Assembly: GCA_025677825.1 (NCBI GenBank)
Contig: JAIXMO010000054.1
Location: forward strand, 62,001-126,000
Length of the DNA: 64,000 nucleotides
Direction: 5' to 3'
Source of the DNA: Helicostylum pulchrum
Taxonomy: Eukaryota > Mucoromycota > Mucoromycetes > Mucorales > Mucoraceae
Part shown: one piece after another, positions 46,164 through 57,982 of the stretch
Position numbering within the stretch: the stretch's first letter is position 1
Layout of the letters: every line of letters starts with the position of its first letter
Notes under the pieces: generated by a model
The model's database searches: none
Told to the model about the DNA's origin: nothing
What the model saw: only the letters and a program-made list of their open reading frames with translations
Made by a program: the position numbers and the translations under genes

Positions 46164-47573
46164 ATGACTCCATTAGAAGAAAAACCCAAATCTCTAGTTA
46201 TTGTAAGTCATTAGTCGGTCACTCATTTCTTCATCAGGTTAAGATTAACTTTTTTTTTTCTTCCTTTTATAACTTAGCAAGATGAAGTTGAATCAACATA
46301 CGCTCGTCTTTCACCAGAGTTGGTAGAACCTTTAGAGTCAGTAAAGAAAATTGGCCTTAATGTACTAGACTTGCTACTTTTAAAGCTAGTGAAAGATATA
46401 CCACGCAAACACCAACGTCGTTTATCAGATTGCTTTTCACCAAAAAAGATACCGGAAACTTGTATGAAGCGTAGTCTGTCTTCACCCGCAACTACAAGTT
46501 TAAATCAAGTATATAAAATATTAGATTCTCACCACGATCAAATGAATCAGCAAGATTATATGTTGTGTTGTTCTTTAGCTGCATTATTATCTGACGTATA
46601 TCAGTTATTAGAACTAACCGTAAAGACAGACGTACCATTACTACAACAACAATTGTCTGATTTCCAATTGCAACGGACCACACAGGGTATTATGTCAATG
46701 AACGAGCCAGAGATTATAAGCATTTGGAACGAGATGGATCATTTAATGTCAATAGTACGAGCATTTGTAGTCAAATACCCAGCAAGCTACGAAAATGAAG
46801 CCCCTCCACCTGCTTACAATTCAATTATGGAAGATAGTCATGATTTAGACGTGCTTTTAAATGCTATTGATAGGTTATCTAATGCTGCTCCGCGATTAAA
46901 TAATCAAAGAGTCGATTTAACTCCAACTCAAGTGAAAGAATTAGCCGCTGCTACTTTAGGCAAAACAGTAGAAAGATTATCAAAAGGCAGATTGGAAGAT
47001 CAAAGAGCGTTCTTACCTTTAAAATCAAAACATGAATTATTACAAGATTTAATTGATCAGATTCAAACATCTGCTTCAAGATCGTTTGATAATCAACGTG
47101 TTTGTCTAAGTAAAATACAGCAACGGAAAATGGATATTTCTTCTCTTAATAGTGTCTTGGATAGACTTGATAAAGGAAGATATACCAATCAGGTATAGTC
47201 TACTGTACTACCTTATAAAAATAAACTCTAAAATAACACATGTTTTTTCTCTCTCTTTCTTTCTTTTTTGTAGGAGTGGATATCACATGAAGAAATCTTA
47301 ATTCGTGATCTTAAACATACAACTGACTTGCTGGTCAAGTCTCATAATCGTCCCGAATATAGTCGACAAAGATACAGCTTGTCTGCTGATAAAGAACGCA
47401 ATTTATTCATCTCTGGTTTATTCAATAAAGTCGAGAGTCTTAAAGCCTATCGACTTATTGATCAAGATGCTGAATTACCAAAAACTCCTATTCATGAAGA
47501 CTTAAATCAATTACTAGATCGTATCTATAGCTCAAAACCTCGATTTAATAATCAAAGAGCTAGTTTTTCTTAA
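46164..47573 (+). CDS. Helical protein with five NQR-type repeats and a PPxY motif
   Basis: Exons 46164-46202, 46278-47192, 47274-47573; 417 residues. Family not recognised. Seen: helical N-terminal half (VKKIGLNVLDLLLLKLVKDI, DYMLCCSLAALLSDVYQLLE), a PPPAY motif at about 210 that fits binding by a WW domain (Nedd4/Rsp5-type ubiquitin ligase), and a repeated unit, roughly L..hhDRh.....R..NQR: LNAIDRLSNAAPRLNNQRV, TVERLSKGRLEDQRA, LIDQIQTSASRSFDNQRV, LNSVLDRLDKGRYTNQ, LNQLLDRIYSSKPRFNNQRA. The protein ends 3 residues after the last repeat. Localisation unknown; no signal peptide or TM. Confidence 0.75.
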
Positions 47574-49183
47574 ATAAAGTTTTTTTTCTTTTTCCTATTA
47601 TGTGTGTGGGCATAAAATATGTCAATTTTTTTTAAAAAAAGAATCGTAATACATTGTAGCCTTATCGAATGGGTGCACTGTCCACAAACACATATGGCGG
47701 GGAAAAAATGTGCGTGCGAAGAGTGTAACAGTAGATGTTGTGTTCAATGAATTATCTTTTAAAAGAGTAAAATAATAAAATATCTCAAGGTAATATTACA
47801 TACAGTGCGGCCGGTTACTTGTTTGTGCTACGGAGAGAATTCGATGTAATTCAGACAGTAACAATCGCGCATAACGACGGGTTGATAGCGAGCTATCCGA
47901 CTAGCAGACCAGGAAAGTTCAGATTGAGTTGGTTCGGATTTAGATAGAATATAGATTATTTTGATTTTGGATTTGAGCATATAAACAGGAACATTCTGTT
48001 TAAAATAAGTGGGAACAATAAGTACACATTACGTATACTTATACTAACTAAAACGAACTATAGCATAATATAATATAACATAGTCAATTGATTCCCTTTA
48101 TAAATTAACTAACGTCTTTTCACTGTTCTCCTTTTCTGTTTGCCCTTTGTTTTATTACGTTCATACTACCAAAAATAAAATAAAAAATGATGAAGCAAGA
48201 GCAGTAAAATTATCCGTTACCCGTTGTAGTCATTACAAGACTCTGTTTTACAATCTCAACCGTAACAAGGCACTTATCTTCAATATAATATCCTCTGCTA
48301 CTTTTTACTTCTGGCTAGATATTCACAAATATAATTTATCTTTTCTTGATACGGACGTATTTTGATTTTGTAGGTAGCGAATTACGAAACGGACAAACAT
48401 AACGATATTTTTTTTTTTCGATTGCGGCTTTCTTACTGACAAACGCATGATTGGAACGCGCTTTTATGCTTTCCGCAGAGATACGTTAGTATTAGGTGTT
48501 TAAATCGTTTCTTGTACGAGCTACTTACTTGAGCCGAAATATATAGAATTGATATCTTACTAAATTAAAAAGAAATGCCGATTTGTCTTCTATGAATAAA
48601 CAATTTTTTTTTAAATGATACGATTAATACGTTTGATACGCGTGATACTCTTGATACGCCTTCTAATGTTTGAGCTCTGGTAGAAAAATATACACAGCAT
48701 ATTTTTTTATACAGTAACTTGGTATAGTTCAAGGATTATTTAAAGTGCTATAATCCGTCATTGTATGTCTTTAAAACACATGGTTTAAGAGGCTGTTTAT
48801 GCATCGCCTCTAGAACACGTCAATCTACCGCGTAAATTGGTGTTGTTGGCTGATACGGACCTTGAGTTCCAGTAATCTATGTATAACTAGAGCAGCAAAT
48901 TCTACTTATGTGTATTTCGAAACATATTTAGTATGTGTATGTATGTGCATATATGGTACACACAATTTCATTTAATTATAAAGTCATATAGTATAAATTC
49001 AGATCAACGAACTATTTTATTTATATTTTTTTCAAGCGCTTTAAATAAAAATAAAAATGGTTATTAAATAAAAACAATCAATTAAAGATGAGAAAAATAT
49101 ACAAGGAAACATGCAATTATTTAATAATGTTTTTGTTTTTTTTTTTTTTTTGGTGACAGATACGACTATATTTTGTGGTTTTT
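47574..49183. other. Intergenic
   Basis: 1.6 kb. T8A7 palindrome at 47626-47640 directly downstream of the preceding gene. The rest is AT-rich with no supportable frame; 48147-48365 was examined and rejected. Confidence 0.5.
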
Positions 49184-50859
49184 TTACATGGCTCCCATCA
49201 TTTCACTCATACCACCACCAGCTTCCATTTGTTCCTTTGCAAACATTTCAAAGTATTGAAAGATAATAGTGACACATAATAAGATACCAGTACCAGATCC
49301 AATAGCACCAACCATATCAGCAACTACACTGACCAAACCTAAACAGGCACCACCAAATGCAGCGGCAGTAGGAATGGTTCTCTTTAATTCCTTATACATG
49401 GAAGAATCACGGTGACCAGCAATAACCAATTGTTGTTCCTTGAGTTGACGAGCAACATCACGAGGAGAAGAACCAGAAATTTCGATCCAAGTCTTTGAAA
49501 GAAGAGCACAAGTGGTCAACATAATAGCAATATAAACAACGGTGTGAATAGGATCCAAAAGAGCAGCGGTAAGACTACGAGGAGCAGAAAGATAATAAGC
49601 AATACCACCAACGGCATTTAATTGAGAGGTACCATCTAAAGCTTCCCAAGTACCCAAAATACGAACCAAAAAGTTATCAGTGAAGCGCTTATAAAGCATT
49701 TGAGAGATCATGAAAATGTTGGAGGTTAAAGTAGATTGAAGCATGATAGGCATGTTGGAGGTATAAAAGAGCTTGATGGGATAAGAACCACGTTGACCAC
49801 GAAGACGGTTAGACTTGACGGGTAATTCAACTCTGAAACCTTGGAGATAAATAACCAACAAGAAAATAGAGGCGGTAGACAATAAGCTCATAACATTAGG
49901 CATATTGGTACGATAAAAGGCTTCTTTTAAAGCACGAGTCTTGTCTTTACGAGTCAATAATAAATGAACGAGAGCAATAAGAGCACCTTCAAATTCATCA
50001 CCACGACCACTATCCATAGTAGTAGGTGAAAGAGCCTTCCAAAAAATGGTTTCACAAATATTAGTAGCAATGAAAAGGTTAATACCAGATCCAAGACCAT
50101 AACCCTTTTGTAATAATTCGTCCAATAATAATGTAATTAATGATGCAACAACAAGTTGAATAATTAAAATCAAACAGACACCAGCTCCAATATCACTGGG
50201 GTTACCGTAAAGACCAGTCAAGACAGAAACAGTAGCATGACCAAAAGCAATAATCATAGCAAATACTAATATGTATATATTATTATTATCTCTCTATTTA
50301 ACTTTTTTTTTTTTTTTTTTTTTTTTTTACGTGTACATATGTACGCAATAAAAAAAAACTTACATTTTTGTGCTCCACTGAATAAAGCTCTATCTTCCTT
50401 TAAACTGTAATCGACCTCAATAATATTTGCTCCAGAAAGAAGTTGCATAATCATACCCGAAGTAACAATAGGTGTAATACCCAATTCCATAAGGGTACCA
50501 CGATTAGAGGCAAGAATGACTCTCATCCAAAACAAGGGATCTGCAGAATCAGAAGACATGATACCATAAAGAGGAACTTGAGACATGACCAAGAAAATAA
50601 ATAAAGTAACTGCTGTCCACATCACTTTTTGATTAAAAGGGACCTATTTATAAGAATAAATAACGCGTTCTCTTCTCTTATATGTGTGCACACTGAATAA
50701 AATAAAAATAAAAAATTACCTTGCGATCAGGTGTGGCAATTTCAGGAAGAATAGCCATAAATGGCTGAACCAAATGTAAAATCCTGACTATAAACAGATG
50801 ATGATGAGTCAAACAGTTGAGACTAGAAGAACAATATACTGTGTATACTTACATCCCAT
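49184..50859 (-). CDS. SEC61: Sec61 alpha, protein-conducting channel of the ER
   Basis: Pore-forming subunit of the translocon for co- and post-translational import into the ER. Exons 50853-50859, 50720-50787, 50364-50643, 49184-50265; 478 residues, normal for Sec61. Exon 1 has only 7 coding nucleotides (ATGGGAT), giving [20 protein letters not shown] after splicing. Seen: [38 protein letters not shown], the plug/TM2 region [58 protein letters not shown] (cytosolic loop 6 that contacts the ribosome), and [20 protein letters not shown] (loop 8). Nothing missing. An A/T homopolymer of about 27 lies in the last intron. Confidence 0.97.
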
Positions 50860-51723
50860 TCTATAAAGTTATATAAATAAATAAAAAAAAAGAGGGGGAA
50901 AGAAGATACTTATAACAAGAATTTTAAAAAAAGATACACTTTATTATTATTACGTGTAAAATTTAACAGGCAAAAAATATATTAAAGGCACTAGGAGCCA
51001 ATCAATCAATATTTCATATTTTAACCAATCAAATAAGTACACCATTATTTTGAGTTTCAAAAAAGGTATATTTACGCGAGACAAAAGAGTGTTTGTGGCA
51101 TACAAATCCACCCCTTTTTATACATTATACATTGTCATTCTTCTTGTAACCGTGATAATGCATTCTACAGACACTTATTGCATCACATGCAATATATAAA
51201 TTAATTTCTTAAAAAAGAATCGTACCTTCTTTTTTTTTTGTAGGAAAATGAAACCAGTTGTAGTTATATTCTTATTCGCTACAAGTAGTAACTTTTTTGC
51301 TTATTAATATATGCAGCGTATCCTCTTCTCCACACACATTATGCAAATTTGATTTGACAGGTTAAAAGTAACTGTACAGTCTATTTATCAGAATAAAGAG
51401 CCACACACGAGACAGAAACAAAACCTTTACTTTAATCTTGCTCAATCATCGAAAACTATTTGACTTTTTTTTGTAAAATATAACTAGGACTGTAAAAGAA
51501 GAGCAATAAGACATCAAATGGTACTTTATATGAAAAATGCCTACTTCGTCACCTCCAAGACTTTAGTGGGTAAGCGGCAAGAATTTACTTTTAGTCATCA
51601 CTCATATTATTGGTTTAAATTTTAACCACTTTTTTTTTTTTTTTTTTTTCAAAAGCATTTAAATACAATATTTTCTGCTTATCCCGATACTTCTTTTTCT
51701 TTACCTATTTTCTTATATTAAAA
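50860..51723. promoter_or_regulatory. Divergent promoter region between SEC61 and cytochrome c peroxidase
   Basis: 864 bp. Purine-rich leader upstream of SEC61; T-rich tract and CATTTAAATACA near 51656-51668, about 60 bp before the peroxidase ATG, could serve as TATA-like element. No specific factor site assigned. Confidence 0.4.
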
Positions 51724-53118
51724 ATGAACCCTCTTCGTTCTGCACTCACTAAATCTCGTACAAGTACACGTACTTTATTTGCATCCGGATCCATCCTCGG
51801 TGCTACTCGCGTTAGTAGTATTCGTACAATGCAAAACCGGGCATATTCTTCTGAAGTTCCCAAGAAGAGTGGCTCTGGTGGTCTTGTCTTTTTAAGTAAG
51901 TTTTTTTTTTTTCGTATCGTCGAAAATAATAATAATAAAACGTATTTCTAAACTCCTTTTCTTATAGCTTTGGCCGCCGTTGGTGGTGCTGCAGGTTATT
52001 ATTATAATTCTACTCAATCTTTCCAAACCAAGACTGCTACTCCTGTAAAGACTGAAAAGACTGAAAAGAAGGACCTTGATTATCAACAAATTTATAATGA
52101 AATTGCTGAAATGCTTGAAGATGACCCAGAGTAAGTAAATTTTTTTGTTGTGGGAATAAAATAAAAAAAAGCACTTTTTTCTTAAACTGTTTTATTTAGG
52201 TACGATGACGGATCTTACGGTCCCGTCTTTGTTCGTCTTGCCTGGCACTCTTCCGGTACTTATGATAAGGATACTAAGACCGGTGGCAGTAACGGTGCTA
52301 CGATGAGTAAGTTGACCATCTTTTTTTTATATATTTTTTCGCGTTTACTTATTTTATAAATAGGATTCAATCCCGAAGCTGGCCATGGTGCAAACAACGG
52401 TTTAGCAATCGCTCGTGATTTGTTAGAGAAAATCCATAAAAAATACCCTGAAATCAGTTATGGTGATCTTTGGACTTTAGCTGGTGTCTGTGCCGTTCAA
52501 GAAGCCGGTGGACCTACCGTCCCTTGGAGAGCAGGTCGTCAAGACTCATTGGAAGCTACTAGCTGTACACCTGATGGTCGTCTTCCTGACGCTACCAAGA
52601 AAGAAGACCATGTTCGCGATATCTTTTATAGAATGGTAATGTATATACTTATTTTTGTTACACAAACAAGTTGGAAATTCGGGAGGGGAGATGATGATTA
52701 ATGTCTTTTACTCTTAAAATAGGGTTTCAATGATCAAGAAATTGTTGCTTTACTCGGTGGACATTCTTTAGGTCGCTGTCATGCTGACCGTAGTGGATTT
52801 GTTGGTCCCTGGCAAGAGGCCCCCACCATGTTCACTAACGAGTACTTTAAGGCTATCGCTGGTCGTAAGTGGATCAAAAAGACTTTGGAGAACGGTGGAT
52901 GGCAATGGGTTGATAAGGACAATACTGACGTTATGATGTTACCTGCTGAAATTTACATGTATAACGATAAAGAGTTTAAAAAGTATTTCGATCTTTATGC
53001 CAAGGATGAACAAAAGTTCTTTGGTGACTTTGCTGCTGCCTTCAAGAAGCTTTTAGAATTGGGTGTTCCTTTCAAGGGTGATGAAAAGGTGTATGAATTC
53101 AAGCGTACTAATGCTTAA
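51724..53118 (+). CDS. CCP1: Cytochrome c peroxidase, mitochondrial
   Basis: Haem peroxidase of the intermembrane space that reduces H2O2 with electrons from cytochrome c. Exons 51724-51895, 51968-52130, 52200-52306, 52364-52635, 52723-53118; 369 residues. Seen: Arg/Ser-rich mitochondrial presequence (residues 1-42), a hydrophobic sorting segment spanning exon 1-2 ([18 protein letters not shown]) as in inner-membrane-cleaved CCPs, the distal site [12 protein letters not shown] with Arg, Trp and His, [13 protein letters not shown], the proximal haem ligand in [12 protein letters not shown], and GPW plus [14 protein letters not shown] [13 protein letters not shown]. All catalytic residues are present. 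Confidence 0.95.
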
Positions 53119-53800
53119 AAGCAACCTTTTTTATTTTCTAAAATAAATTTTATTTATTTATTGTGCAAATCTTTCTTTTTGCACTTGTTCGCCTAAATAA
53201 TTGTACCGCAACGAAACAGAAATTCTTTAACGCTAATTATTAGTTGTATATTTTCTTATCACATGAGTTACACTGGTATTATTTTCTCTTAAAATTCCAA
53301 TGTTTCAATCATTACCTATTCCTGTCAATAGTAACGCTTACATGTAGTATTATTCAAGAAATATGAATAAAAGTAAGCCTAGAATAACAACAACAAGAAC
53401 GAAAGTCAATTAAGATGTAGGACCTATCAATCGAGAAATTGGTACTAGACGAAAGAAAAAATAGACCTATACAACAATAGAAAAAAAAAGGTACAACCTC
53501 AAACATAAACGTGTTTGTAATCAACCCTACTTCACTAAAAAGAAAGTAGTACGTATAGTAAAAGTGATGTACCAGCACCATAATAAACTATCGAGTTACA
53601 CTGTAACACATTTAGTCTGTTGCATAAGTCAAGTTCGACGTTACATTATAATAAAAAAAAAGGGGGAACTGCATTTTTTTTTGTAGTAAACCCCATCCTC
53701 TGGAAGATAATTATACTTTTTCTTCCCTCTTTTCCCCCACTACTTTTCTTTTATCTATCTCTTTTCTTTTCATTAAACAATTTTTTAAAAAAAAACGAAA
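53119..53800. other. Intergenic
   Basis: 682 bp. AATAAA-like signals follow the peroxidase stop. A long CT-rich stretch with T7A9 ends directly at the next ATG. No gene seen. Confidence 0.5.
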
Positions 53801-55047
53801 ATGTCTACTGTATCTATACAGAACGAATCTTTACCTTCCTTTGAACCTATTGAACAAAAGACTAATCAGAAGACTACTCAAAAGAGAAAAAGAACATCTA
53901 CTACCGTAAAAGAAGATAATATACCACCTGTCGCTAAGAAATCTAGAGGTAATAGAGAAGTTATGGAGGTATATGTGTAAAGGGAGAATACTAACTATAA
54001 TATATTTATTACAGCCAAGAAATCTTCTCGTAATCATACAGCACAACCTGTAACTATTGTAAGTACCTAATGTTTTATTTGATTTGTTTTTCTCTAATAT
54101 CACGTACATTAGACAAAATCAATTGTTTGGATCGGTGCCTCATTATCGCAAGATGATGGTTCTTTTGGTGCATTTAGTGTATACTATGGTATAGATGATA
54201 CTCGTAACGGTACAGAGAAAGTAACTATAAAAGAAACTCAAGGTTTGGATTATATCTATACTATGGTACGTTATATACCCCTCCTTCCCTTTTCTATTTT
54301 ATGTTTTTGTAGCCTGACATATAATTTTTTATTTATTTGTAGGGTGTTATTCATGTACTTGATACTTGTAAAGATGATACAACCGCTTTAGTTATTTATA
54401 CCGGAAGCAAAATACTTGAGAGTAAGCTATATTTCTTTTTCTAAAGAAAAACGGAAGGTTGTGTACTAACTTTTTCTTGGTAACTAGCTTTTGAACAAGA
54501 TACTTCTTGTGAAATTTATAATGAACTCAGACAGAAAATCGAAAAGAGAAAGGGTAGCACATCTATTGTATGTTTCATCTTTTGTAGCACACGTATAAAA
54601 TGCAGCACTTTTTTTTTTCTAACTTTTTTTTTATATTTAGAACTGTAAGGTAGATGCATCACAAGAAGAATATAAAAATGCACATAACTTGTCAACTGAA
54701 AAGCTTTTAGAAGAGTAAGTGTAAAACTACCCATCTTTTTAGAAAAAGAAAAACTAACTTTTTGTTTATTATGTAGCAATATGGTGATTGATGAAGAAAA
54801 AGCGGCAGAATCTTTACAAATTACAGAAACAGAGACAGAGGCATTGGTTTTAACTAGTCGAGTCGAGACGACAGAATTTAAAAAGGTAGAGGTTGAAACA
54901 ACAATTGAAAAAGTTGCTTGTTCTTCTTCCTCTACTACAACAACAGTAGTAGAGCCTACTACTGCTAGTTGGGCATCAACACTTAGTCTCAGTAACCTGT
55001 TGGAAGTTTTAAAGGCTCCTTTCAGCCGTAAAAACAAGCAAAAATAA
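53801..55047 (+). CDS. Protein with a degenerate RNase H-like domain
   Basis: Exons 53801-53948, 54015-54058, 54113-54265, 54343-54421, 54488-54567, 54641-54714, 54777-55047; 282 residues. The N-terminal 65 residues are basic and disordered with a possible nuclear signal (TQKRKRTSTTVKED). Residues about 66-185 follow the strand-helix pattern of RNase H1: SIVWIGASLSQDDGSFGAFS then VYYGIDDTRN, TALVIYTGSKILETFEQD, and YKNAHNLSTEKLL. In active RNase H the first strand reads YTDGS, a Glu lies in the first helix and TDS follows; here these are IGAS, no Glu, and TGS. So the fold may be kept but catalysis lost. The C-terminal 100 residues are acidic, Thr/Glu/Ser-rich. The assignment is tentative; a lineage-specific protein is the alternative. 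Confidence 0.65.
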
Positions 55048-55641
55048 TAAGTTTCTCTCTATATATTACTCATTTTTTTTAATAAACCATTACAATACTT
55101 GACATACCATACACACAAAAAGTGCGTTCTAGCATTCGATTGGATCGGAATGTTTTTTCCAAAAAAAAAAAAGTGACTGATTATGGGACTATTTAAATTG
55201 TGTAAAAAATTTTTTCGTCTCAAAGAAATATAAAAACTTCAGCTAAACAGCAAAAAAAAGTTCTTTCTATTTCCTTAAGCAAGTTTTCGAGAAAAAGGTA
55301 AAGTAAAAAAAAAGATAATAAGAGTTTATCTGTTGTTGGATTTTGGTTTCTTTTTGGGGATGAGATTGAGAATATAGAGTCAAGCACTGAGAATTACCCT
55401 ACGAAGGTATACTTGATGTAATCCATATTCGCTGATAAAAGAAAACAAAATTCAATACAGATATACTATTTTATACATATTTTTTTAATATCAAAATATT
55501 AATATTTTTTCTATTTTCTTATAGTTTCATTTCGACTCTTTAATCTTGATTACTTTTTTATTTTAATGCATACAATAATAAATAAATTAAACCTTTTTTT
55601 TTAAAAAAAAAAAAAAAAAAACTTTTTTCCTTTCGATAATT
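55048..55641. other. Intergenic (convergent 3' regions)
   Basis: 594 bp between convergent stops. T9A19 tract at 55594-55621, just beyond the stop of the minus-strand gene. No gene seen. Confidence 0.5.
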
Positions 55642-56706
55642 TTAAAATGGTACACTGTTTCCGAGACCTTCTTCCTTTGCACGAGTAACCATTAAACCCG
55701 AGATAGCGCTATCTTGTACACTGATACCAACACTCTTAAAGAGCGTAATCTTGCCAACGTCTTTTTTGGTATCAACGTTATTCAAAAAGATATTACCCAT
55801 CTCTAACCAATCTTGAGGCTTTGAAGACTTTACCAACTCACCAGCCTCATGAGCACAAGCGTCAACGGAATCCACGACAATCACCTCAGCTCTCTTAATG
55901 GTCTCAGTATCAACTTCATGCATATCCATTCTATAAGAACCAACGCAATTTAAATGAGCACCCTCCTTTAACCATTTTCCAAACAAGACGGGTTCAGTCG
56001 CATTAGTACACGTGCAAACAATATCTGCTTTTTGAACTTCACTTTCTAATTCTTCATTAGCAGAAACAAAAGTACGCGTAGGATAAGCTTGTTGAAGTTC
56101 TTGAATCAAGTCAAGTCTACGCTTTTGACCCCGGTTCCAAATGGCAATTCTTTCTAAACTAGGTCGAACTGCAATCATCATATCAACATGAGATCTACCT
56201 TGTGCTCCGGCTCCAAATACAACAAGGTTCTTGGATTCGGGATTAGCATAAAGACGTGTAGCCAAACCAGAACCTATTTATTTATATTATATAAAATTTA
56301 GAAATTAAATCATTTCTGTGTATTGTTTATTATTACCTGCGGCAGTTCGAACGGCAGTCAAAGCACCTGCATTCATGACAGCTTGGACACACCCTGTATT
56401 TTCATCCAATACCAAAATAGTAGCTGGTAAACCACTTAATCCTTCCTTAGTAGGTACACTGACAATCTTGATAGAAGAAGTTGTATCCAAACGAGAAGGC
56501 ATAAACAAAACCTTGTGAGATTCAGTAGACACACTAATACGTTGAGGCGATTGAGCAGCTAAAGCTAATTGATCATTACCTTGTCCTTGTGTAAACTTTT
56601 CAAATGTCGTTTGCATCAAGTCAATGATTTGGTTGGCAACTTTGGCGTCGCCTTGAGATAAGAGTTTATCAATATCTGTTTGAGATAAGACAAGAATATT
56701 AGACAT
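55642..56706 (-). CDS. Ornithine cyclodeaminase/mu-crystallin family protein
   Basis: NAD(P)-dependent enzyme family that includes ornithine cyclodeaminase, alanine dehydrogenase and ketimine reductase; substrate here unknown. Exons 56337-56706 and 55642-56273; 333 residues, standard length. Seen: N-terminal substrate/dimer domain (VLSQTDIDKLLSQGDAKVAN, FMPSRLD, GLPATILVLDENTGCVQAVM), ALTAVRTAAGSGLATRLYA, Rossmann loop VVFGAGAQGRSHVDMM (GxGxxG), IWNRGQKRRLD, ADIVCTCTNATEPVLFGKWL, GAHLNCVGSYRMDMHEVD, and KITLFKSVGISVQDSA near the end. All motifs of the family are present. It diverges from the TRIC-like gene with 199 bp between start codons. Confidence 0.9.
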
Positions 56707-56905
56707 ATGTATACGTAAAAAAAAAAGAACGAGGGATACAGTAATTCGCGTACGAAGAAATAGACTATATATTTCCCACACTTCATACAAGATTACACTA
56801 GGGTACCTGATTGGACAGCAGCGAAAAAAAGGTTTAAAAGGATTAAAATGCGACCCTTTTTTTATTTTGATCTCTTTTTTTTTCTTTCATAAATAAAAAT
56901 ATATA
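56707..56905. promoter_or_regulatory. Short bidirectional promoter
   Basis: 199 bp shared by the divergent cyclodeaminase-family gene (minus) and TRIC-like gene (plus). The plus side has a T-rich run followed by ATAAATAAAAATATATA just before ATG 56906. Confidence 0.45.
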
Positions 56906-57871
56906 ATGTCTATCACATTAAGCGATCAAGTGGTTGATCTTGTGTTTGGTTTAGCTAGCTTGAGTGTAGATGTACCATTTACAAACTATTCATTACCTAT
57001 ACTCGATGTATTCTTTGCATTATTAATCAATTACTCATATCGATCCGCGTTGGGTGTGTCACATAGTCAAGTAGGTTGGTATCAAGGTTTATTAGCTACT
57101 CTAGTTATGGCAACAGGTGGTGGATGTACAGTTTCTGTATTAAGAGGCGAACCTTTTGGTATATTGAAGAGTAATCAATTTTGGGGAATTCACTGGTACA
57201 TTATGACAACTTTTTTTTGTTTCGTTATCATAACAATCAATTTTATTATTTTTAGTACGACCTACATGGCCATGTTCTCTAATCCATACGTCTATCAGGT
57301 GGTTGATTTTCTTATAAATATACCCATTGTTGAACACGTCTTTACTGTATCCGATAGTATCTTGCGTACATTAGCTATGGTTCAAGTTGGAATTGAAGGT
57401 GTAAATTCAAATCCTAATCTCGGACCTACTAAATTTGTTGCAAAGGTACTGTGTGGTACATTAGCCGGATGTGGTGGCGGTTTATGGATCGGTAAAGAAG
57501 AAGAAAGAGCTTATCTATATAAAAAAAAATATTCTCATTCATATAACTCACATGCACCCCCCCCCCCTTCTGTAGATGCTTTTCGTTTAAATCAACCCAA
57601 TTGGTCTTTTTCTACACCTAGACTCTTACATGTAGCTTCAATTGATATGAAAGTTTCTCTTATCACAACTTTATTTTACATTGGTACTACTACTCCAGCA
57701 CTTGTCGAGTACTTAAACTTGCCCTTGTTAAAACAAGAGGAAGCACAAGCATGGAGTGTCATCTTATCAACTTCAGGTTTGATATATAGTGCTTATAGTA
57801 AAAAATGGGCCAAAAGAGCAAAGGCAATTGAAGAGTTAAAACAAGATACACCAGATAAAAAGTCAGAGTAA
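56906..57871 (+). CDS. TRIC-type trimeric intracellular cation channel (TMEM38-like)
   Basis: Membrane protein like animal TRIC channels, which pass K+ across ER/SR membranes to balance Ca2+ flux. An uninterrupted frame hides two introns; the spliced model is 56906-57195, 57256-57491, 57576-57871, giving 273 residues. Reasons to splice: the intervening segments are T- and C-rich, end in TTTTTAG and TCTGTAG, and removing them gives the ordinary family length. Seen: several TM segments, ATLVMATGGGCTVSVLRGEP, VAKVLCGTLAGCGGGLW (the GGG/KGAGG-type repeat of TRIC), LNQPNWSFSTPRLLHVASID, then MKVSLITTLFYI, and a Lys-rich C-tail. A C11 run sits in intron 2 (57557-57567). Family call by pattern, moderately firm. 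Confidence 0.75.
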   Translation: MSITLSDQVVDLVFGLASLSVDVPFTNYSLPILDVFFALLINYSYRSALGVSHSQVGWYQGLLATLVMATGGGCTVSVLRGEPFGILKSNQFWGIHWYIMTTFFCFVIITINFIIFSTTYMAMFSNPYVYQVVDFLINIPIVEHVFTVSDSILRTLAMVQVGIEGVNSNPNLGPTKFVAKVLCGTLAGCGGGLWIGKEEERAYLYKKKYSHSYNSHAPPPPSVDAFRLNQPNWSFSTPRLLHVASIDMKVSLITTLFYIGTTTPALVEYLNLPLLKQEEAQAWSVILSTSGLIYSAYSKKWAKRAKAIEELKQDTPDKKSE

Positions 57872-57982
57872 ACTGTAATAAAATAAATTTCCGAGAAAAA
57901 AAATAGTTTTATTATTTTTCCTTTCGTTTTTTTTTACCCCTTTTCTTTTTTGTTTATTTTCGATTCTGTTTTTTTTTTGTAT

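Noticed and set aside
54516..55037. 173-codon minus-strand frame
   Set aside because: Antisense to the exons of the RNase H-like gene, whose plus-strand exons splice with consistent phase.
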